In this document: positions 7,494-14,652 of the stretch, in pieces
Layout: every line of letters starts with the position of its first letter
Numbering within the stretch: position 1 is the stretch's first letter
From: JAMWZF01 sp041628615
GTDB taxonomy: Bacteria; Pseudomonadota; Alphaproteobacteria; Rhodobacterales; Rhodobacteraceae
Length of the DNA stretch: 16,183 nt
NCBI GenBank assembly: GCA_041628615.1
Contig: JBFKOW010000072.1
Span: forward strand, 1-16,183
Direction of reading: 5' to 3'
Made by a program: the position numbers and the translations under genes
Notes under the pieces: model-generated
What the model was told of the DNA's origin: nothing
Seen by the model: the letters and a program-made list of their open reading frames with translations, nothing else
The model's database searches: none

Positions 7494-7522
7494 TTGCTAA
7501 CGGTTTGGTGCCAGCCTATTGT
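7494..7522 (+). promoter_or_regulatory. Putative sigma-70 promoter of the GT-C-like membrane protein gene
   Basis: TTGCTA (7494-7499) and TATTGT (7517-7522) are separated by exactly 17 bases, and each matches the -35/-10 consensus at four of six positions. Transcription would start near 7530, about 30 bases before the start codon. The surrounding stretch is clearly less GC-rich than its flanks. This is a motif match only. Confidence 0.45.
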
Positions 7523-7530
7523 GGCCACAA
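7519..7530. promoter_or_regulatory. 12-bp perfect palindrome TTGTGGCCACAA, candidate operator
   Basis: TTGTGGCCACAA reads the same on both strands and covers the last part of the putative -10 box and the expected transcription start. A dimeric regulator bound here would block that promoter. There is no second copy nearby and I do not recognise the regulator. It is also too short and loop-free to be an RNA hairpin of note, which favours a protein-binding site if it has any role. Confidence 0.35.
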
Positions 7531-7562
7531 CTTGGCGAGGCAGTGACGACAGGCAGATGGGC

Positions 7563-9185
7563 ATGAGCAGACCCAACGCCGCCCTCCTTCTTGCGGCGCT
7601 TTTCGCGTTCGTGCTGGTGCTGGGCGGCATCGGCGTGCTGAAGGGCGGATTCTACCTCGGCAAGCACGAGGGCGACACGCTGCATTTCCTGCAGATCGTG
7701 ATGCGCATGGTCGGCGGCGAGACGCCCCATGTCGACTTCATGACCCCGATCGGGGCGCTGGCATTCGCCCCGGTGGCGTTCCTGATGGGGCAGGGCCTGA
7801 CCATCGGCGACGCGATCCTGTGGTCGCAGGTCCTGGCGGCGCTGGCGATCCTGCCCGCGGTCTGGTGGGTCGCGGCGAGCCGTCTGAGCCTGCCGGTGGC
7901 GCTGCTGTTCTGCCTGGTCCAGACGGTCCTGATGCTGGCCCTCGTCCACGGCGAGGCGGAGCGGACGATCTCGATCTCGATGCACTACAACCGCTGGGCC
8001 TGGGCGGCGGCCTTCGTGGCGATCCTCGCCGCGATGATCCCGCCGGCGTCCCCCCGCTCGGGCACGGCGGACGGCATCGTGATCGGCGCGATGATGACCG
8101 CGCTGGTGCTCATCAAGGTGACCTACTTCGCCGCGTTCGCGATCCCGGTCGCCCTCGGGCTGTGGCTGACCGGACAGCGGCGGGCGCTGGCGGTGGCGGT
8201 GCTGACCGGGCTGGGTCTGGCCGCGGCGCTGACCCTGTGGCTCGGCCCCGGCTACTGGCTGGCCTATCTGGGCGACCTGCGCACCGTCTCGGCCTCGGAA
8301 GTCCGGCCGCAGCCGGGCGAGGACCTGAACGCGGTGATCGTCGCGCCGGCCTACAAGGGGGCGTCGCTGCTCGCCGTGGTGTCGGTGATCCTGCTGCGGC
8401 AGTCGCGGCAGGACATCGCGGGGCTGGTCCTGCTGACCCTGCTGCCGGGATTCTTCTACGTCACCTACCAGAACTTCGGCAACGACCCGCAATGGCTCTA
8501 CCTGCTGGCCGTGCTGCTCTTCGCGCTGCGGCCGGCGGCGGACCTGACCGGCGCCTTCGGCTGGAACCTGCGGCAGGCGGTCACCATCGCCGGGGCCATG
8601 GCGGCGGCCTTCGCGATGCCGTCGTTCTTCAACCTCGGGTTCAGCCCGTCGCGGCATTATTCCAAGGATGTCAGCGAGTTCACCCCGTTGGTGCCGGGCG
8701 ATCCGCGCTTCGCCGACCTGCAGCTGGCCGAGGTCCGGGCGACCCGGGTGGATGCCCGGGTGGCGCTCGACGGCGACGGGTCGGGGCTGGAACGCTACCG
8801 CGAGCGGGCCGACCGCGACCCCGAGATCAGCTTCATGGGCGAGACCTTCGCCTACTGCTCGACCGAGCTGGGCCTGCCCGCGCTGATGGAGGCGATCGCG
8901 CAGGACATCGACGCCGCCGGGCTTGGCGCCGGGCGCAGCGCCTTCGCCGCGGACCTGTTCACCTCCTACTGGCTGTTTGGCGATCTCGATCCCGTCGCCG
9001 GCGGGGCGCCGTGGTTCTATGGCGGCCTGCCGGGCTACGAGAACGCCGACTACCTGCTGGTGCCGCTGTGCCCGCTGGCGGTGGACGTGCAGGCGCAGAT
9101 CCTCGAACTCGTCGCCGAGCGCGGCACCGCGAACCTGACCGAGATCCGGCGCACCCCGCTCTACATCCTCTACGCGATCGGCTGA
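7563..9185 (+). CDS. Polytopic membrane protein, GT-C glycosyltransferase-like
   Basis: The 540-residue product has about ten or eleven hydrophobic segments between residues 6 and 360, for example 6-25, 83-105, 108-128, 172-200, 205-228 and 312-325. A soluble domain of about 170 residues follows. The first large loop contains EGD at 36-38 and GGETPHVDF at 51-59, followed by MTPIGALAFAP. This spacing of acidic residues ahead of a Pro-Gly-type turn is what GT-C glycosyltransferases (ArnT/PMT-like, lipid-linked sugar donors) show, and a YNRWAWA segment lies at 142-148. I infer a transferase acting on the periplasmic face; the exact family is not recognised. The ATG at 7563 is preferred because AGG (7551-7553) is 9 bases upstream; an ATG two codons earlier (7557) is possible. 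It is divergent from the AAA+ ATPase gene and convergent with cpaA 37 bases away. Confidence 0.82.
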   Translation: MSRPNAALLLAALFAFVLVLGGIGVLKGGFYLGKHEGDTLHFLQIVMRMVGGETPHVDFMTPIGALAFAPVAFLMGQGLTIGDAILWSQVLAALAILPAVWWVAASRLSLPVALLFCLVQTVLMLALVHGEAERTISISMHYNRWAWAAAFVAILAAMIPPASPRSGTADGIVIGAMMTALVLIKVTYFAAFAIPVALGLWLTGQRRALAVAVLTGLGLAAALTLWLGPGYWLAYLGDLRTVSASEVRPQPGEDLNAVIVAPAYKGASLLAVVSVILLRQSRQDIAGLVLLTLLPGFFYVTYQNFGNDPQWLYLLAVLLFALRPAADLTGAFGWNLRQAVTIAGAMAAAFAMPSFFNLGFSPSRHYSKDVSEFTPLVPGDPRFADLQLAEVRATRVDARVALDGDGSGLERYRERADRDPEISFMGETFAYCSTELGLPALMEAIAQDIDAAGLGAGRSAFAADLFTSYWLFGDLDPVAGGAPWFYGGLPGYENADYLLVPLCPLAVDVQAQILELVAERGTANLTEIRRTPLYILYAIG

Positions 9186-9207
9186 GGGTCGCGGGCATGG
9201 GCCGTCC

Positions 9208-9232
9208 GGGGCCGGCCCCGGCTCAGAGCCGG
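9208..9232. terminator. GC-rich inverted repeats at a convergent junction
   Basis: GGGGCCGGCCCC (9208-9219) is a 12-bp perfect palindrome. CCGGCTC (9218-9224) pairs with GAGCCGG (9226-9232) around one base, inside which lies the cpaA stop codon. The two structures share bases and would compete. They sit where transcripts of the membrane protein gene and the Tad cluster meet, so bidirectional termination is plausible. There is no T-run. Confidence 0.35.
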
Positions 9233-9717
9233 CCCAGCGCGACCATCGCGAGATAGATCAGAAGCGCGGTGGCGAAGGGGAACCCCATCGGGAAGCGCTT
9301 GCCCGAGGACCAGCTGAGCCAGTCCGGCACCCGCGTCCGCAGCGGCGAGGCCCGCGCGACCCGGTGCAGCGCGTAGGCCCCCAGCACGCAGGCGGCAAGG
9401 ATGTAGGCCATCGCGGCGAAGTCCGGCCGGGCCACGAAGGGCGCCGCGACGGCGAGGAACTTCACGTCGCCGCCGCCCATCGCCCCGGCCATGTTGAGCA
9501 CGAAGCCGATCGCCAGAACCACGAGCAGGTGGCTGTAGTTCCACAGATACATGTCCCAGGGCAGGACCAGCGGCCCGAGCAGGACGTAGGTCATGCCGAT
9601 CGCCTCGACGGCGCCGTTGCGGATCTTCAGCGACGACAGGTCGGACCAGACCACGTGCAGGCAGATCGGCGTCAGCGGGAGCAGGAACCACGCCGCCGCG
9701 CTGGGGCTCAGGTCCAT
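9223..9717 (-). CDS. cpaA: Prepilin peptidase CpaA/TadV (A24 family)
   Basis: This inner-membrane aspartic peptidase removes the leader of Flp prepilin and of pseudopilins before Tad pilus assembly. The 164-residue product is of the short type without the methylase domain. The two catalytic aspartates are visible: Asp26 in SDLSSLKIRN and Asp84 in the GGGD motif (81-84) followed by VKF. About four to five hydrophobic segments cover the chain (roughly 8-25, 38-54, 62-82, 98-116 and near the C-terminus). The start at 9717 is supported by GAGG about 6 bases upstream, which overlaps the stop of the preceding TPR gene. It is the last gene of the seven-gene Tad run, 7 bases after its neighbour, so it is probably co-transcribed. 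Its stop lies inside an inverted repeat. Confidence 0.93.
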   Translation of the reverse strand: MDLSPSAAAWFLLPLTPICLHVVWSDLSSLKIRNGAVEAIGMTYVLLGPLVLPWDMYLWNYSHLLVVLAIGFVLNMAGAMGGGDVKFLAVAAPFVARPDFAAMAYILAACVLGAYALHRVARASPLRTRVPDWLSWSSGKRFPMGFPFATALLIYLAMVALGRL

Positions 9718-9724
9718 GCCCGCC

Positions 9725-10582
9725 TCAGTTGGTCACGTTGTTTTCAAGCGCCTGCAGGGACCGCGCCGCCGCCTCGAAATGCTGCGGGTGGGTGTCGATC
9801 GCCTCGGTCAGAAGCCCCTTGCCGATGGTCACGTCGCCCTGCTTGATCGCGGCCAGCGCGAGGGTGTGCAGCAGTTGCGCCCGCTCGATCTGGGACATCG
9901 GCACCACCGGCAGGTCGTAGTTGCGCTGCGCGCCGCGGGCGAGGACGAGGTTGTTCTTGGCGGTGAACATCTGCGGATCCTGCCGGATCGCGTCGTAGAA
10001 CAGCCGCTCGGCGGCGGCGTATTCGCCGCGGGTCAGCTTGGAGAAGCCCCAGTTGTTGAGCACCGGGGCGGGCCGCGTGGTCAGGCCGATCGCGGTCTCG
10101 TAGAAGCTGTCGGCGCGTTCCCAGTCCTGGTTGCTGTCGGCGACCATGGCTTCGAGCCGGTAGCGGCGGTAGGTCTCGTGGGTCGGCGGGACGGCGTCCA
10201 GCACGGCCTCGGCACGGGTCCAGTCGTTGGCGCGGATCAGCGCGTCGGCATAGTCCACCTGGTCGTCGAGGGTGCTCTCGTCATGGGCGACCACGGCTTC
10301 CCAGGCGGTGACGGCCTCGGGCGAGCGGCTGGCGCGGATCAGGCTTTTCGCCAGCCCGCGCATCAGGTCGATGCGGCCGGGATCGTTGGCCACCGCGCGG
10401 CTGAAATACTTCACTGCCTCGTCCGGGTCGCCGACGGTCAGCATCACGTCATTCAGGTTGGTCTCGTCCACCACGTTCAGGTCGCGCAGGGCACGGTCCA
10501 CCTGCGCCTCGCCGCTCTGGTCGCAGGCGGCAAGACCGAGGAGTCCGGCGACGGACACCAGAAGAATGAAAGGCTGGCGCAT
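9725..10582 (-). CDS. TPR-repeat lipoprotein of the Tad pilus cluster
   Basis: The 285-residue product begins with a signal peptide ending in LAAC (17-20), a lipobox that predicts lipidation at Cys20. The rest is helical with tetratricopeptide-like repeats: around DPDEAVKYFSRAVANDPG (near 52-69), SPEAVTAWEAVVAHD, the DWTRAEAVLDAV and DWERADSFYETAI units, and GEYAAAERLFYDAIRQDPQ. It is a scaffold-type protein, most likely on the periplasmic side of a membrane. AGGA lies 9 bases before the ATG. It sits between tadD and cpaA with 27- and 7-base gaps. It resembles TadD in architecture but is about 100 residues longer and is not a duplicate copy at the residue level. I infer it is a second pilotin or assembly TPR factor; no gene name is certain. 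Confidence 0.85.
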   Translation of the reverse strand: MRQPFILLVSVAGLLGLAACDQSGEAQVDRALRDLNVVDETNLNDVMLTVGDPDEAVKYFSRAVANDPGRIDLMRGLAKSLIRASRSPEAVTAWEAVVAHDESTLDDQVDYADALIRANDWTRAEAVLDAVPPTHETYRRYRLEAMVADSNQDWERADSFYETAIGLTTRPAPVLNNWGFSKLTRGEYAAAERLFYDAIRQDPQMFTAKNNLVLARGAQRNYDLPVVPMSQIERAQLLHTLALAAIKQGDVTIGKGLLTEAIDTHPQHFEAAARSLQALENNVTN

Positions 10583-10609
10583 GTGAGTGCGTCCTTTGCT
10601 GCTCTTGCC

Positions 10610-11170
10610 TCAAACCGGGCCGGACAGAAGGACGTAATCGCCAGTGCCCCGCCGGACCAGTTGGAACGTATCGTTCTCGTTTTCGGCAACGTAGCCGGGA
10701 TCTTCGAATTTTGCGAGCGCCAAGCGCAGGTTGTCCCGGATCTCGACACTTTGGCCGCTATCCGTTGCAAAGGCGCGACGGAACACCTCGACCGCCTCGG
10801 CCAATTGACCGGTTTCCATCAGGATCACGCCCAGGTTGTTCCAGGCCGCCGCGAAATCCGGGTCTTCCTCCACCGCGCGGCGCAGGAGCCGCTCGGCCTG
10901 TCCGAGCCGGCCCAGCCGCAGGTTGGCCGAGCCCAGCGCCGAGAGCGTGTCGACATTGAGCCCCTGGGTCGCGGCAGCGCGGGTATAGGCCTTGAGCGCG
11001 AGTTCGTATTCCCCGGCGGCCATCAGCCGGTGCCCGACGAGCAGCCCGTCGACATCGCCCTGGCCCGCGACCCCCGGGGCATAGACCCCGTCGCCACGGT
11101 TGAGGCCGCCCGTGGAACAGGCGGCCGTCAGGACGATACATCCGATTGCGAGGATGCGTAGCGCGGTCAT
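10610..11170 (-). CDS. tadD: Tad pilus assembly TPR lipoprotein TadD
   Basis: TadD proteins are TPR lipoproteins needed for Tad pilus biogenesis, thought to help the outer-membrane secretin. The 186-residue product has a signal peptide with TAAC at 15-18, predicting lipidation at Cys18; Thr at the -3 position is a less usual lipobox. TPR units are visible at GEYELALKAYTRAAATQGLN (about 53-72), NLRLGRLGQAERLLRRAVEE and DPDFAAAWNNLGVILMETGQ followed by LAEAVEVFRRAF. It lies 37 bases after tadC, and that gap contains a hairpin that pairs with the AGGGG ribosome-binding site only 3 bases from the ATG. It precedes a second TPR lipoprotein gene. Family assignment rests on architecture and position, so the symbol is fairly but not fully sure. 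Confidence 0.85.
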   Translation of the reverse strand: MTALRILAIGCIVLTAACSTGGLNRGDGVYAPGVAGQGDVDGLLVGHRLMAAGEYELALKAYTRAAATQGLNVDTLSALGSANLRLGRLGQAERLLRRAVEEDPDFAAAWNNLGVILMETGQLAEAVEVFRRAFATDSGQSVEIRDNLRLALAKFEDPGYVAENENDTFQLVRRGTGDYVLLSGPV

Positions 11171-11172
11171 CT

Positions 11173-11199
11173 GCCCCTGTTACCCGGCAGGGCAGGGGC
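11173..11199 (-). promoter_or_regulatory. Hairpin that would occlude the tadD ribosome-binding site
   Basis: In the transcript, GCCCCTG (11199-11193) pairs with CAGGGGC (11179-11173) across a 13-base loop. The second arm contains the AGGGG Shine-Dalgarno sequence of tadD, and the ATG starts 3 bases after the stem. An alternative pairing, GGGCAG (11190-11195) with CTGCCC (11171-11176), hides the same bases. The arms are perfect; the regulatory effect is inferred. Confidence 0.4.
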
Positions 11200-11207
11200 C
11201 GTTCGGT

Positions 11208-12197
11208 TCAGAACGGGCTGCCCGACCCCGAAAGCGTCTCTGCGATACCGTAGACCGACGGTCCGATCAGGATGATGAGAAGCGGCGGCACCGTCAACAT
11301 CATCGTCGCCAGCGTCATCTTGGTCGGCAGGGTGTTGGCCTTCTCCTCGGCCCGCATCACCCGCTTGTCGCGCATTTCCGAGGCATAGACCCGCAGCGCC
11401 TCGGCGATCGAGGTGCCGAACTGCTGCGACTGGATCAGCACGGTCACGAAGGAGGTGACGTCCTGCACCCCGGCCCGCTCGGACATGTCGCGCAGCACGC
11501 TGGTCTTGTCCTTGCCCGCCTTGATCTCGTGGGCGACCATCTCGTACTCGTCGGCCAGCGCCGGAAAGCCCGAGCGGATTTCCTTGGCGACCCGGATGAT
11601 CGCCTGGTCCATCGACTGGCCCGCCTCGACGCAGACCAGCATCATGTCGAGGCTGTCGGGAAAGCCGTTGGTGATCTCTTCCTGCCGCTTGCCGCGCCGC
11701 TTCTCGACCCAGTACTTGGGCGCCATGTAGCCGACGAGGCCGGGCCCGAGGATCGAGATCAGCGTCGACTGCGTGGTAGGCTCGCCGGTGGCGGAGGCGT
11801 AGATCGCGTAGATCAGGCCGCCGATGAGCATCACGGTGCCCAGCGCGAACTGCGCGAAGTGGAACATCCGCACCGCGTTCTTGCCGCGGTAGCCGGCCTG
11901 GATCAGCTTGAGCCGGACGGCGGAGTATTCCTCCTTGTCCTTGGGCTCGAGGAAGTCGGCGTATTTCTCCAGCTTGTCCTTGCCGCCGGCCTGCCGGAGC
12001 TTCTTGGTGTCCCGCGCCGTGCCGGCATCCATCCGGGCCGCCTTGTGCAGCTTGTCGAGCGGGTCCGCCTTCTTCTGCATCAGGATCGGCAGGGTCAGCA
12101 GGATCATCACGAGCCCCAGACCGCCGACGGCGGCCAGTGGTCCGAAGGGGCCGATCTTGTCGATCAGGAGCTGGTTGATCTGGTCGATATACTGCAT
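11208..12197 (-). CDS. tadC: Tad pilus inner-membrane platform protein TadC (T2SF family)
   Basis: With TadB, TadC forms the inner-membrane platform on which the CpaF ATPase acts to assemble Flp pili. The 329-residue product has the expected layout. There is an N-terminal membrane segment (about 20-40), a charged cytoplasmic stretch rich in Lys and Glu, two further segments (about 113-130 and 146-158), then a type II secretion F domain (about 170-290) with GFPDSLDMMLVCVEAGQSMD and QQFGTSIAEALRVYASEMR. A C-terminal segment follows at about 298-316 with PPLLIILIGPSVYG. The start is preceded by AAGG at 9 bases, located in the end of tadB, and only 4 bases separate the two genes, indicating tight translational coupling. 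Identity and position are typical. Confidence 0.94.
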   Translation of the reverse strand: MQYIDQINQLLIDKIGPFGPLAAVGGLGLVMILLTLPILMQKKADPLDKLHKAARMDAGTARDTKKLRQAGGKDKLEKYADFLEPKDKEEYSAVRLKLIQAGYRGKNAVRMFHFAQFALGTVMLIGGLIYAIYASATGEPTTQSTLISILGPGLVGYMAPKYWVEKRRGKRQEEITNGFPDSLDMMLVCVEAGQSMDQAIIRVAKEIRSGFPALADEYEMVAHEIKAGKDKTSVLRDMSERAGVQDVTSFVTVLIQSQQFGTSIAEALRVYASEMRDKRVMRAEEKANTLPTKMTLATMMLTVPPLLIILIGPSVYGIAETLSGSGSPF

Positions 12198-12201
12198 CGG
12201 A

Positions 12202-13170
12202 TCACACCTTGATGTTCACGAGCGTCCGCATGACGAAGATGTTCGCCACCAGGAACGCCGCCACCACGAGGCAGGCCGGGATGAAGACCGAGGTCTCCTT
12301 CACGTCGTCGTAGTAGTTGGGCTGGATAACGTTGATCATCACCAGCGCGACGATCGGGAACACCGACAGGAACATCCCCGACCATTTCGCCTCGGCGGTG
12401 ATCGCCTTGACCCGGCGGAACAGCTTGAACCGCGACCGGATCACCTTGGCGAGACCGTCGAGGATCTCGGCGAGGTTGCCGCCGGCCTGCTGCTGGATCG
12501 TCACCGCGACGGCGAGGAAGCGCAGGTCCTGCATCTCCATCCGCTCGGCCATCGCCTTGAGCGCGTCGCCCATGTCGCGGCCATAGGCGGCCTCGTCGGC
12601 GATCACGCCCATCTCGGTGCCCAGCGGATCGGCAACCTCGCTGGCGACGATGCCCACGGCCGAGGAGAACGGGTGCCCGACCCGCAGGCTGCGGACCATC
12701 AGCTCCACCGCGTCGGGGAGCTGTTCCTCGATCATGCCCATCCGCTTCTTGGCCTTGTTGTTGATCCAGAGGTAGACGCCGCCGACCCCCATCGCGATCG
12801 CCACCACGATCCGCACCGCGGTCCCGGCGGCGGTGCCGACGGTCAGGCCGACGAAGGCCACCAGCGACAGCAGCCCCATGATCATCAGGATCTGCGACGG
12901 CGAGAACGCGATGTTGGCCTTCTGCGCCTTGGCCGCCAGCATCGAGTAGAGCGGGATCTGCTGGCTTTTCAGGTGTTGGGTCATCTCCTTGCGGAGCTGT
13001 TCCAGCACCTCTTCCCGGCCGCCGCCCTTCTCGAGCAGGTCGAGCCGCCGGTTCACCTTGGAATTCAGGCTGATCGATTTGCCGAAGACCGTGAGGTAGA
13101 TGCCTTCGACGAGGACCAGGACGGCCACGAAGATCAGGCCGTAGATGATCGGTTCCGCAGAAATGCCCAT
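12202..13170 (-). CDS. tadB: Tad pilus inner-membrane platform protein TadB (T2SF family)
   Basis: This is the paralogous partner of TadC in the inner-membrane assembly platform. The 322-residue protein has an N-terminal membrane segment (about 7-29), a cytoplasmic region with KVNRRLDLLEKGG, two membrane segments near 92-112 and 117-135, and the type II secretion F domain (about 145-265). That domain includes EEQLPDAVELMVRSLRVGHP, DEAAYGRDMGDALKAMAERM and QQQAGGNLAEILDGLA. Two C-terminal segments lie around 270-286 and 296-314. Only one base separates its ATG from the cpaF stop, so translation is likely coupled. No irregularity is seen; lengths and motifs match the family. Confidence 0.95.
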   Translation of the reverse strand: MGISAEPIIYGLIFVAVLVLVEGIYLTVFGKSISLNSKVNRRLDLLEKGGGREEVLEQLRKEMTQHLKSQQIPLYSMLAAKAQKANIAFSPSQILMIMGLLSLVAFVGLTVGTAAGTAVRIVVAIAMGVGGVYLWINNKAKKRMGMIEEQLPDAVELMVRSLRVGHPFSSAVGIVASEVADPLGTEMGVIADEAAYGRDMGDALKAMAERMEMQDLRFLAVAVTIQQQAGGNLAEILDGLAKVIRSRFKLFRRVKAITAEAKWSGMFLSVFPIVALVMINVIQPNYYDDVKETSVFIPACLVVAAFLVANIFVMRTLVNIKV

Positions 13171-13171
13171 G

Positions 13172-14617
13172 TCACTGTGCCGCTACTGGTTCGAAGATGG
13201 AGGGCGGCAGGTCGTAGCCCCAGAGCCTGAACCGCTCCGAGAAATGCGACCGCACCCCGGTGGCCGTGAAGTGGCCGATGATCTTGTTGTCGGGTCCGAT
13301 GCCGAGCCGCTGGTAGCGGAACACCTCCTGCATCGAGATGACGTCCCCCTCCATGCCGGTGATCTCGGTGATCGACACCATCCGCCGCGAGCCGTCCTGC
13401 AGGCGGCTGGCCTGCACGATGAGGTTGACCGCGCTCGCGATCTGCGCCCGCATCGCCTTGATCGGCATCTCGATCCCGGCCATCGCGATCATGTTCTCGA
13501 GACGGCTGATCCCGTCCCGCGCCGAGTTGGCGTGGATCGTGGTCATCGACCCGTCGTGGCCGGTGTTCATCGCCTGGAGCATGTCGATGACTTCCTCGCC
13601 CCGGGTCTCGCCGACGATGATCCTGTCTGGGCGCATCCGCAGGGCGTTGCGCAGACAGTCCCGCTGGGTGACCGCGCCCTTGCCCTCGACGTTGGGGGGC
13701 TTGGATTCCATCCGGCCGACATGGGTCTGCTGGAGCTGGAGTTCGGCGGTGTCCTCGATCGTCAGGATCCGCTCCGAGTTGTCGATGAACGAGGACAGCG
13801 CGTTCAGCGTGGTGGTCTTGCCCGAGCCGGTCCCGCCCGAGACGATGACGTTGAGCCGGGTGGCCACCGCGGCCTCGAGATAGGCCGCCATCTCCTCGGT
13901 GAAGGCGCCGAACTTGACGAGGTCGTCGATGCCGAGCTTGTCCTTCTTGAACTTCCGGATCGACACCAGCGAGCCGTCCACCGCCACCGGCGGAACCATC
14001 GCGTTGAAGCGCGATCCGTCGGCCAGACGGGCGTCCACGTAGGGGTTCGATTCATCGACGCGCCGGCCCACCGCGGACACGATCTTGTCGATGATCCGCA
14101 TCAGGTGGCGTTCGTCCTTGAAGGTGATGTCGCTGAGTTCCAGCTTGCCACGCCGTTCCACGAAGATCTGGTGCGGGCCGTTGATCAGGATGTCGTTGAC
14201 GTCGTCGTCCTTCAGCAGCGGCTCGAGCGGGCCGAGGCCGGTGACCTCGAAATAGAGGTCCTGGTTGAGGCTCTGGCGTTCCTCGCGGTTCAGGACCACG
14301 CCCATTTCCTCGAGCGTTTCCGAGGCGATGGCGTTGATCTCGGTGCGCAGTTCCTGCTCGGTGGCGGTTTCCAGCGCCGCGAGGTTCAGGTTGTCGAGCA
14401 GCGCCTTGTGCAGGTCGAGCTTGATCTCGGCCAGGCGCTCCTTGCGCTTCTTCTCCTTGTCCACCGGGCTGGGCTGGGCCGGCTTCTTGCTTGGCTTGGG
14501 CTGCGCCATCGGCGTGACGTTGGTCTTGGCGGGCGCCGCCTGGGGCGTCGGCGCGGCGCCGGCAGGGGCGGCCGCGTCGGGCCTGGCCGGTGGCGTCTTC
14601 TTGTACTTGGAGAACAT
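13172..14617 (-). CDS. cpaF: Tad pilus assembly ATPase CpaF/TadA
   Basis: This is the hexameric secretion ATPase that drives Flp pilus assembly from the cytoplasmic face. The 481-residue product has a low-complexity Ala/Pro/Lys-rich N-terminal extension (about 8-60) before the conserved N-terminal domain (about 60-230). The RecA-like core shows Walker A GGTGSGKTT at 261-269, the Asp box ILTIEDTAELQL near 284-295, the Walker B region RIIVGETRGEE at 332-342, and the His box GSMTTIHANSARD at 356-368. All expected catalytic residues are present, unlike in the neighbouring CpaE. The start is backed by AAGGGGG 5 bases upstream. It lies 35 bases downstream of cpaE and is immediately followed by tadB. 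Confidence 0.97.
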   Translation of the reverse strand: MFSKYKKTPPARPDAAAPAGAAPTPQAAPAKTNVTPMAQPKPSKKPAQPSPVDKEKKRKERLAEIKLDLHKALLDNLNLAALETATEQELRTEINAIASETLEEMGVVLNREERQSLNQDLYFEVTGLGPLEPLLKDDDVNDILINGPHQIFVERRGKLELSDITFKDERHLMRIIDKIVSAVGRRVDESNPYVDARLADGSRFNAMVPPVAVDGSLVSIRKFKKDKLGIDDLVKFGAFTEEMAAYLEAAVATRLNVIVSGGTGSGKTTTLNALSSFIDNSERILTIEDTAELQLQQTHVGRMESKPPNVEGKGAVTQRDCLRNALRMRPDRIIVGETRGEEVIDMLQAMNTGHDGSMTTIHANSARDGISRLENMIAMAGIEMPIKAMRAQIASAVNLIVQASRLQDGSRRMVSITEITGMEGDVISMQEVFRYQRLGIGPDNKIIGHFTATGVRSHFSERFRLWGYDLPPSIFEPVAAQ

Positions 14618-14652
14618 GTAACCCCCTTCGGATCAGGCTCGGCCGGTGCCGG

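Noticed and set aside
7397..7630. N-terminal extension of the AAA+ ATPase to an ATG at 7630
   Set aside because: It would run through the promoter and into the divergent membrane protein gene; its residues look random and the ATG at 7396 fits better.
9170..9691. 173-codon minus-strand frame overlapping cpaA
   Set aside because: Out of phase with cpaA, which has both catalytic aspartates; the alternative product is an Arg/Ala/Gly-rich shadow.
9725..11170. The two TPR genes as one tadD gene split by a frameshift
   Set aside because: Each has its own signal peptide, lipobox cysteine and stop, so they are separate genes.
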